Assembly: GCF_000340215.1 (NCBI RefSeq)
Contig: NW_006921534.1
Span: 2,329,248 to 2,393,247 of the forward strand
Origin: Pseudocercospora fijiensis CIRAD86
Taxonomy: Eukaryota > Ascomycota > Dothideomycetes > Mycosphaerellales > Mycosphaerellaceae
Direction: 5' to 3'
DNA: 64,000 bases
Below are positions 55,912 through 64,000 of the stretch, piece after piece. Each line of letters opens with the position of its first letter. Positions within the stretch are counted from its first letter, which is position 1. A program made the translations under genes and the position numbers. Under the pieces are notes generated by a model, which was not told the DNA's origin, did no database searches, and was given only the letters and a program-made list of their open reading frames with translations.

Positions 55912-58900
55912 CGGTCGTACTGGCTTCGCCCTTGGCGCTGTTATCAGGTGTGGGGGTAGTAGATGTCGGCGTAGGACGTCGAGGTCGAGGTCGATGTCGA
56001 GGTGTGTAGCGATGGGAAAGCGTCGCTTGTTACGTCAGGAAGGGCGGCGCATGCGATCAACTCGTGGCGAGGCGTAGAGCTCGTGGGGCTTGGCTTCCTT
56101 TCAGCGTCGTGCGGTGGAATGCTGATGATATGGAATGCGGGAGGTGCCAGCATATGATGAGCCGGCGGGTATCATGGCAGTGTTCAAGTAACCACAGATG
56201 AGTGGGCCAGGCACTGCTAGCAGGGGTGCGGCTCGTAGTGTTGGCCAAGCGAAGCACGATGGATGGGGCCTGACCCCATGTGCCTGCAAGCCTGCACCCA
56301 TGCTCTGCACCAAACCTGGCTCGGTCAGATTGTGCGGATCTGGCGCAGCGCACGCCGGCACGGCAAGGATAAGACTCGTGGGCAGCGGCCAATGCGGTGG
56401 CACCGCGCGGCAGCGTCCAAGCACGGCGGCGACGGGCACCAGCGGACCAGCGGACCAGCAGGGGCTGTACTGGGCTACACCTATCCTACATACATACATA
56501 CTGTACGTACATACATACTGCCTGCAGCACGCGAAGGCACATGTCACCGGCGCCGGCGCACTGCCGATGTGCTGTGCTGTGCTGTGCTGTCCCGGCACTT
56601 TCACCACCGCCGCTCGCCGCCCGCCGCTGCGTCGCTGCTTTTTCCAGCGTCCACTACTTTGCCTGTCCCTGCGCTCCGCTCGGCTAGCGTGCTCTGCGCG
56701 GGTGCAGTCTCACCATCGCGGCATCGCCATCAGACAAGACAGAGTCGGACGCTCACAAGCATTATTATTATTGTCCTCGGCGTAGTTTGTGTGCGCCAGC
56801 ATGCCTCGCCTCGCCTCGCCTCGCCTCGCACATTGGCTCGCCCACGGCATGCAGCACCCGCTCGCCAGCATGCGATGCTCACGTTTTTCCTTTGTTTCAC
56901 GCAGATATCGCCGGACGAAAACGGCGCGTCGTGTGGGCACCGCATGGAGGCCGCGCACATTCCTCACGCAGCTCGACATTTGCAGCCAGCTCTCCCGGAC
57001 GAGTGGACGACACGCTATCGCTCTTCAGCCGTGACGAAATTTCTTTCATGGCCACTGCTGAAGGCGAGGGCCGGACATCTCGCCGCGATTACAGCAGCAT
57101 GGTCGTGCAAACACTCCCTGGCAACCAAGTCAGAACGCACTTCCAAGCGTACTGTAAGAGCCACGCGCGACGGCTGGACGACAGACGCAGCGTCAAAAGT
57201 CGTTGCCGCTCCTCATGCATGCAACTTTTAGCTTCAGGTAGCTTCATGGGCAGCCACGTGGGAAATCTGCATCCTCTTTCATCACGCTGCTGGCCTGCTG
57301 CTCGGCGGCATCGGCGCCACACGTCTTCAAACTGACAGGACTGCATCGTTGGTTGTACTTGGTTGACTGTGCTACCTTGCTTCCTCGCCACGCCCCGCCA
57401 CGCTCAGCAGCAAAGACTGTCACCAACTCTCCCACCCTGTCAGCACCAGCAAGTTCATTATTGACAATTTGACACCAGCACAGGAAGCACCCGACCGTCC
57501 GCGGCCGTCATGCGCTGAGAAAGTTTGCTGGCCGCTGTAGCCGTGGAGGCGCACGATCGACCGCGCTAGAAACGCATTCGAATCTCCTTGGTCTTCTGGT
57601 CTGAGACGAATACCGCCTTTGCCCGTCGACGCCTTACACCCAACCATCTGAGCCGTTGTTGCTCCGTCATCACGCTGGCATCCATCTGCTGCTTCTGCGT
57701 GCCCAAGTTGGCAAGGAGACCAGTCTCAAAATGCTTCTTTGTGAAGACCTCTTGCAAGCTGGCTGTATGCACTGCTGTATCTGCTTCTGAAACTGCTACT
57801 GCCGACCTTGACCACATGTTGCACGACACGCGCGGCAAGATCCCTCTTTGCATACTACATGTATGTACTGTAAGCCTGATCCCGCGGCGAGCCTGCCATG
57901 TGCTCATCCGAAGAGACCCCGCTCAGCTCTCAGCCGGCTTTGATATAGGCGGTGTCACGGCATGATGAAGGAGTTTTGGAGGATGTGCTTGCGCCGAGAC
58001 ATATCCCTACAACCTCGTGTCTGAAATTGAGCTGCAGCGTCCCGCCTCAAGCATGCGGCCTAGCTCAAACTGGACAATCCGCCCACACCAGGGATGTGGA
58101 CAAGTCGGTCCAAGTGATCACAGCATGACTCGAGCGCGAGGATGTCCGTCGCACTGGAGGGAGGACAGAGCCACGACTCACAACAGACAGCAGAGCTCAC
58201 GATGCTGGCATCCGCTCGGAGATTTTTCTCTGCTGTCTCGCCCTCGTGGTGGCGTCAAAGATCACACCAGGCTAGCCGTTGTGCTGCGAGATTTGCTCAC
58301 CACCAAGAATAGTGAAACGCGGCAGACGCTGCTTAGCAGGATCAAGCCGTGGAAAGCCACGTCTGATGAGTAACGGCATGCGGGCCCCGATTTCGCGTCA
58401 ACCACGCATTTCATGTCTTCCGCACTTCTGTCGCTTCTGACTCCCTGCATCGTTCATTTCGCCGCGCGTGGGTGAAGCATGGCATGGCATGGAGCAAGAG
58501 CACAGGAGCCTTTTCTGTCCTCGCTGATGCTGGCATACATCGTGAGCTCTACACAGACATAGGTCGTTCGGGGAAGCACATCGCCTCGCATGGTGGCTTG
58601 TTCAGAGTTTAGTGGATCTGACCTTGGCTGCGACTGCCACGTGTTGAAAGCACGCCAGGTTTTCAAATTTACGTACTGTAGACTAGCCCGCCAGTCGCAA
58701 CGCATCGCGTTAAACCGGAGTAGGCAGGTGGTTTGGCCTTGGAGAGATACATACGACTCATCACACGAGCGTGACGGGACATTCACCGACCGAGTGTGGA
58801 CTCTAACCTGCTGCACGATGAAATGATGGAGCCGTACTTTCGATGCCTGCTAACACGTGGAAGCCATCGCACAAATACCAGATACATACAAGTGTAGCAA

Positions 58901-59332
58901 CTCTTTCCGACGAAGCCCACACGTTTATCCGACTTTTGCCCCGTCCAGCAGCGGCTCTTCTGCCTGTGGTATAATACTGTAGCTACAATATGTGCCGTGC
59001 CTCACGAATTGGGGCCTTGCTTGACCTTCTTCAACCTCTCGGGTCGGTTAATAACAGCAGGAGCATGGCGCTTCCGCGACTTCCAAGGCCCATGACCGTA
59101 ACACTGCATGATCTCGGGCTACAGGGTGTGCTTAGCACATCAACTACGGAATGTATAGATGACTTGCAGATATCGCTTCTCGCGCGAGGCGACAGGTCGA
59201 GCGGCCTCATCACTGCCAAACGACGAACGGCATTTACTAGGCGTCCATCGCTGGATCAATAGGCGGTAATAACTCCCACGACGAACGCTATTAGAACCAT
59301 GAGGTCGGTCCAGGTAGGATCTTATAGAACAT
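55912..59332. other. Long low-complexity region upstream of flbA, no supported gene
   Basis: About 3.4 kb. It must contain the missing 5' exon(s) and promoter of flbA. Many frames are open by chance because the DNA is rich in short direct repeats: TACATACA near 56489-56520, (TGTGC)n at about 56569-56590, and (CCTCG)n at about 56803-56829. Frames up to 322 codons (56263-57231, plus) lack any family similarity and have odd His/Cys/Arg-rich composition. I do not support them as genes. Confidence 0.5.
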
Positions 59333-59341
59333 GGTAATTGT
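59333..59341. repeat. Target-site duplication GGTAATTGT, left copy (MULE 1)
   Basis: Nine bases directly before the left terminal inverted repeat, repeated after the right one at 62774-62782. A 9-bp duplication is typical of Mutator-like elements. Confidence 0.9.
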
Positions 59342-59397
59342 CGGCTTTTATAAAATTCAAACCCGCTAGAATAAACCTCAAGCTCCGGCTTACTAAG
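59342..59397 (+). repeat. Left terminal inverted repeat of MULE 1
   Basis: 56 bp beginning CGGCTTTTATAAAATTC and ending GGCTTACTAAG. It is the reverse complement of 62718-62773 with one transition mismatch. Confidence 0.93.
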
Positions 59398-59932
59398 TAA
59401 AATCGTCTCTTACTATTCTAATCGCATTTCCTTAGCAAATGTAGTATATATCGCGATTTCCAGTATATAGAATGTTTCTAGTAGTATTAATATCGTAAAG
59501 TTAGTCCTAAACATCATTTTCTAAGGGTATTCCGATAGTTTCGAGCGCAAATCGCGCCCGGGCGCTAGATCGAGCGTAGCGTAGTATTTTAGTATATTTC
59601 TCGACGCGTTTTCCTACGCACTCTTCCTCCTATAAATCCTCCTCTTACTATCTAAACTAAGGCCTATTATAGCAGCGATTAATGTCGTAGACGCGCCGGC
59701 GGCGGCTCTTAACGAGTACGAGTCGGAGTTTCTCGATTACGTATTTCTACTAAGCGATACGGAAGCGATTATCGACCTTAAGAACAAAGAGCGATACCTA
59801 AGCGGCGGCGGTAAGGCTATCGACGCGTAGTATGCCGTAGAAGGACGTCCTAGCCTTCTAAGTTAGTAGGAGATTAATAAAGCTAAGCAGTAGGAGATTA
59901 ACGATAATCTAGAAGTAGCGGCGGAAGCTAAA

Positions 59933-59980
59933 GGTAGTAAGAATAGTAGTAAGAATAGTAGTAAGAATAGTAGTAAGAAT
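59933..59980 (+). repeat. Four 12-bp tandem repeats inside the MULE transposase
   Basis: Four units of (A/G)GTAGTAAGAAT, the first beginning GG. In the transposase frame they encode repeated Lys-Asn-Ser-Ser, a flexible linker. Confidence 0.85.
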
Positions 59981-62224
59981 AGTAAAGAGGTTAGTAAAGG
60001 AGATAGCGATAGCGATAGTATCGCGCCTCGCGTTACTCGCGAGTCCTTCGAAGAGGTTCTATTGCCGCTACTACTATCGTCGTTCCCTACTTAAGAAGAG
60101 GCCGAGAATTGGATCTATAACTTTACTCGTATCGAGGGTTACGAGTTTAAGCGATAAGGCACTAAATTGAACCTCTTACGCTAGTATTAGCGCGTCTTCT
60201 ACTATTGTAGTAAAGGTGCTACGAAACAGTAGTAGAAGAGGCTCGAAGTAGGCGTAGCAACCTTCGTTAGCGGCTAGCGTATTAATATAACTAGCAAGAA
60301 GCGTAAGCGGAAGGGCACTAAGATTACTAGTTATACTTATACCTTTATAATTGGCGCCTCTAGCGATTACGAGAACAGTATTAAAGGTCCTAAAGTTACC
60401 TAGTTCTTACGAGTTAGCTCTCGACTATACTATAACTATAGACTAACTAACGCCTACGGATTGCTATAGTATAGACGTCGCGAGCGGAGCGCTAAGATGC
60501 TAGCTTATCTCTGCACTCTACATTCTTCTAGACTGTTAGTAAGAGTATGTCGCAACCTATATAAGAAGCGCTTTATACCGGAAGGGTAGGACTCGCTATT
60601 GCCTTAAACAATAAGAGATATTTACAACTGCTAGTCTAAGGTTAGAGCTATAAAGCTCGGTAATAAGACACCTATTAAGAAGGCACTTTAGGTGCTAGAA
60701 GAACGAGGCTTCTTCGTCCGTAAGAGCGTCCGAGATAGCCGTCTATAATAGATCTTCTTCGCTTATTTAACAATAATTGAGGCCTATCGATTATATCTAG
60801 AAGTCTTACTTGCTAACTGCACCTATAACGTAATGGATTATAGCCTGCTACTGCTTAACTTTAGCTTCCTTACTAGATTTAATTTAACGGCTCTATTAGC
60901 TATAATAATAATGCTAAACTAGCGAGAAGCGGCCTTTATTATCGCCCTTACCTGCCTCCGAGAGCTACTAGTTAAGAAGCGGATTAATAAGCTAGAGATT
61001 ATTCTATACGACCGAGACTAGGCATTTATTAATGCCTACGGCACTATGTTTCCGGACCTTCTAATATAGTGTTATCGCTAGCATATAAACAAGGCCGTTA
61101 CTGTTAATTGTAAGCGCGTTCTTAGTGTTATAAAGAACTACGAGACTAAGCGCTTTAACCTATCTCCGGTAGGTAAGGAGTTTATAGCTCTCTTCTTCTT
61201 AGTAGTTAACGCTTAGTCGGAGACTGCTTATAACGCTGCCTTAAAGGACATTAAGAAGCGCTCCACTACCGACGAAGCCTAGTTTAATATAGCCTATTAT
61301 CTCGAGAATAAATAGTAGCCTTATCGTAAGAAGTATATTAAGGCGTAGACTAACCGTAATAAGCACTATAGCAACGAGACAACCTCCCCTATTAAAGGGG
61401 CGTACGCAGGCATTAAGTTATAGCTTACCTCCTCGAAGGCAGACATTCTTACCTTCGTAGAGCGAATAGAGCTATATTAGGACTACTAAATCGACCGCTA
61501 GAAGGAGCGCTATACTATCGAGTCTAATAGTAGACTCGTTGCCTTTGTAATAGACAGATTCTACTAGCGAGTAGTCCGCATTGTTATAAGGCACGCACTT
61601 AATAAGGTTAAAGAATAGGTAGACCTTATAAAGGCGGAAATCGAGAAGGCTAAGAAGGATAGTAAATTCTAGCCGAAGCCGTGTTCTATACGCTTCCGCT
61701 GTACGATAGGCATGCCTTATCGCTGTCTAATCCGAGAGATGCTAAAGAGTGAAGGGCTTCGAGTGCTTATAGTAGACGACTTTAATAACTACTAGCTTAT
61801 ACCTAGCGGCAAGCAAAAGGACACTAGCAACCGCACTATTAAGCTACGGAAGAGAGCTAAGAAGCGTACGAATATTAGCTATAAACGAGGTTAAGGAGAC
61901 AATAGCATAGGCCGCTTACCTACTAGCGCCGAGCGGATTAATCTAACTAACAGAGTAATACTACTACTAGGTACTGTACCGGCTCGAGTCTATATTAATC
62001 CAGTTAAGCGGCAACGACAAGCTAAGCCTAGCAGGTAGGGGCTACTACTATTACTGCTAGCGATAGTAACTATTAAGAAGCAACGGTGTAGTTATAAGGC
62101 AGGTTGCAAGGCCGGTCGATACGGTTATAGAGCTAATAACCGAGTCTATAGTATCTATTGCTATAGACCTAGAAACACGTATTGCAATATAGAAGACTAT
62201 AGACAATAACAACAGCCGATACCT

Positions 62225-62262
62225 TTATAGAGCGCTCTACCTTTATAGAGCGCTCTACCTTC
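62225..62262 (+). repeat. Short direct duplication, 18-bp unit
   Basis: TACCTTTATAGAGCGCTC occurs twice in direct succession, near the end of the transposase remnant. The unit contains a GAGCGCTC palindrome. Confidence 0.8.
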
Positions 62263-62717
62263 AACCGCTCCGCTAGCACTAATATAGCACCCTATACTAC
62301 CGCTAGTAAGCTTATTCGCTCCGCCGGCATTAATAATATAGATAGAGCTATAGCTATATAGTAGCAATAGTACTACCTTCTATAGCGGTAATAGCAACAA
62401 CTTCTACGTACTAGGAGGGTAGGTAATCTTTAACTATAGTCTAGTAAACTATAATAGCTTTATCTATAACCCCGAGAATGTTATAAGCCTATATCTACTA
62501 CTAAGGAAGTATAGGTACGCTAGGCATTTGCTATAGCAATAGATCGAAGAGGTGCTAGCTGGATTCTACTATAAAACAAGCTTCTATACTATAAAATCTC
62601 CTAATTTCTATTAATTACTAACCTAGGGAAACGTGCGAATTCTACCTATACGTGTAACACTTGCAACGCGATATTATTGTTAGCAATCGCACCGAGATTA
62701 ATCGCTAAAGTAGTGTT

Positions 62718-62773
62718 CTTAGTAAGCCGGAGCTTGAGGTTTATCCTAGCGGGTTTGAATTTTATAAAAGCCG
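62718..62773 (-). repeat. Right terminal inverted repeat of MULE 1
   Basis: 56 bp, reverse complement of 59342-59397 with a single G/A difference. It is followed by the GGTAATTGT duplication at 62774-62782. Confidence 0.93.
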
Positions 62774-62782
62774 GGTAATTGT
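62774..62782. repeat. Target-site duplication GGTAATTGT, right copy (MULE 1)
   Basis: Exact nine-base match to 59333-59341. Confidence 0.9.
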
Positions 62783-64000
62783 CCGATTACATCCTAGTCG
62801 GCTACGAGGAGCGGTCTTACTCGCATTCTTCGGCAATTGCGAATGTCCTTAAAACCTCGTGTTAACTATAGCAATAATCTACCCGGGACACTACGACTAC
62901 GCGCTTGAGATGTAGTATAATGTCCGTAATATACTATATTCTATAGGTTGTTATTACGAGAATGAAGCGTCGCATTTCTGTAATAGCGGAGCTCTTCTAT
63001 CGACTGTAATGCCCTAAGTGTTTATATCTCGTGTCTTTGTTACAATCTCCCTTACCGGAGGAAAGTATATTGTCGAAGCACATATTAGCAGTACGCTAGC
63101 CTCCGCACATTATCTAAGTCGCGTCGCCTCCGTTTTACGAGAGCTCGCTACCGCACGCCTTTTTGCTCCTTTAGCCTTCTTTACGATCTCGTCTAACTTG
63201 CGGCCGCTCGGCATAGCATGCTCGCTAAAGGTCTAATAATATACATAAGCTAGAGTCGCCTACGGTTAGCTGCATCTAGAGTCGAACTAAAGTAGAACTA
63301 TTTGCTCCGATCTTAGCATTATCGGCAAGATATTCTAGTACGATCGGCTTGCAAAAACAGTAGAAGCGGGGCTATATAAGACTAGCGAGGTAGACTGCAG
63401 TAGCGACCGTAGACACTACCGCAAACAGCAGTCTTTTCTACGGTACTTTACTAGGTTTTGCGTTTTACCGTAGAATGCTAAGCATAGCACCTCCGCAGTA
63501 TAGAACCTTATAGTTTACTAGGCATTCTGCTCCTCTTTGCTCTTATAGACCTTAAATCGTACCCTTATACCGCCTATAGCGATTATTATTAATCTACCGC
63601 CCGAGTTAGCGTATACAGTCGTAATCTACGCCGCTAGCGACTTCGTATAATAGTATTTCGAGATACCTAATTAAGGTAGAAATGCGACGACTTCGTAGAC
63701 TTTAAGAATATATAAACTAGTCGATAAGAACCTACCGGCGTATAAATAGGCTACTAAGAGGCGCGAGTTACTTATAAAGAAGAGTCGGACGAAGAATATA
63801 AAGTTAAAGGTAGCGGCGGCGCTAAAGAAGTTTAGTAAGGCTCGCGTAAACGACGCGTAGGCATAGAGGGAGTTTACTAAGTAGAATAATAGCGCCTCGA
63901 CGGCAGTTAGTAATAATAAAGAGATTATAGATTTAACGGCTCTAGTAGACGCCTCGCTATCGAAGGGCTCTATATTTAGTAAGTTAGCGCCGCCGCGAGT
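62783..64000 (+). mobile_element. Further mutated repeat, cut by the window edge
   Basis: TpA-rich DNA. From about 63590 to the end a plus-strand frame interrupted mainly by TAG (one TAA near 63643) has protein-like content: a basic helical segment (TKRRELLIKKSRTKN, about 63760-63810), then FSKARVNDA, Ser/Thr-rich AVSNNKEIIDLTA, and continuation beyond the window. It looks like the start of another transposon protein whose family I cannot name. The interval 62783-63250 has no open frame of note. Confidence 0.55.

Larger units (their letters stand above)
59342..62773 (+). mobile_element. Mutator-like transposon (MULE) 1 with intact boundaries, RIP-degraded
   Basis: A 3432-bp element with 56-bp terminal inverted repeats and a 9-bp target duplication. 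A plus-strand transposase runs about 59680-62209, interrupted by about 40 TAG stops. Its N-terminal part has a 12-bp tandem repeat (59933-59980). The core follows MULE order: DCTYNVMDYSLLLLN (first catalytic Asp), ILYDRD with a following TAG then AFINAYGTMFPD (second Asp), and YR-stop-HINKAV where relatives have a conserved W-H. After it comes a long helical region (KGAYAGIKL). The transposase cannot be translated, so the copy is non-autonomous. Confidence 0.88.

Noticed and set aside
56263..57335. Overlapping plus-strand ORFs of 322, 195 and 182 codons
   Set aside because: All three frames are open in the same low-complexity GC-rich stretch, which is a composition effect; residues are His/Arg/Cys-rich without any motif.
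59933..59980. Regular 12-bp repeats considered as a CRISPR-like array
   Set aside because: Units are contiguous without spacers and lie in the frame of a transposase; the genome is fungal.
1..64000. tRNA, rRNA or other structured RNA genes
   Set aside because: I scanned for T-arm-like GGTTCRANNCC and for rRNA-like blocks and saw none that formed a cloverleaf; a covariance-model scan would be needed to be sure.

Overview
The window is nuclear DNA of a filamentous ascomycete (Pezizomycotina; a Dothideomycete is my inference from overall gene character, not proven). The evidence is short GT-AG introns (mostly 44-67 bp) with CTAAC/CTGAC-type branch points, fungal-specific genes (ATG17, a CHRD secreted protein, an FlbA-type RGS regulator), and transposons destroyed in the manner of repeat-induced point mutation (RIP): TpA-rich, CpA/TpG-poor, CpG largely kept, with in-frame stops that are almost all TAG.

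Layout. 1-12 kb is a gene block: the 3' end of ATG17, a two-exon hypothetical gene, a small acidic conserved-looking protein, a small membrane protein, a YFH7-like P-loop kinase, an SDR oxidoreductase, and GPI10 (GPI mannosyltransferase 3), followed by poorly supported ORFs. 12.15-26.3 kb holds two minus-strand Ty3/gypsy chromoviruses. The second sits inside the right LTR of the first, and both insertions keep exact 5-bp target duplications. 27-32.6 kb has a secreted CHRD protein, mitochondrial glycerol-3-phosphate dehydrogenase (GUT2) and a nuclear-type PrxQ/Dot5 peroxiredoxin. 32.9-34.6 kb is a decayed AT-rich island. 35.5-44.8 kb has an AAAP amino-acid transporter, a RING-like protein, a sphingolipid delta-4 desaturase, a divergent pair made of an acyl-CoA ligase and an enoyl-CoA hydratase/isomerase (both with C-termini resembling peroxisomal PTS1), and an F-box-like hypothetical. 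44.8-47.4 kb shows no gene I can support. 47.4-50.8 kb is a decayed MULE DNA transposon. 51.1-55.9 kb has the checkpoint kinase CHK1 and an FlbA-type DEP-RGS regulator, both on the minus strand, followed by about 3.4 kb of low-complexity non-coding DNA. 59.3-62.8 kb is a second MULE with perfect boundaries (56-bp TIRs, 9-bp TSD), and 62.8-64 kb is further mutated transposon DNA cut by the window edge.

The genes are mostly housekeeping and do not form one pathway. The clearest functional unit is the acyl-CoA ligase/enoyl-CoA hydratase pair sharing a 269-bp promoter, which fits peroxisomal fatty-acid or aromatic-acid catabolism. I found no convincing undescribed system. The most informative structures are the nested retrotransposons, the sharply bounded RIP islands, and several introns whose retention would change protein C-termini or insert an in-frame segment.
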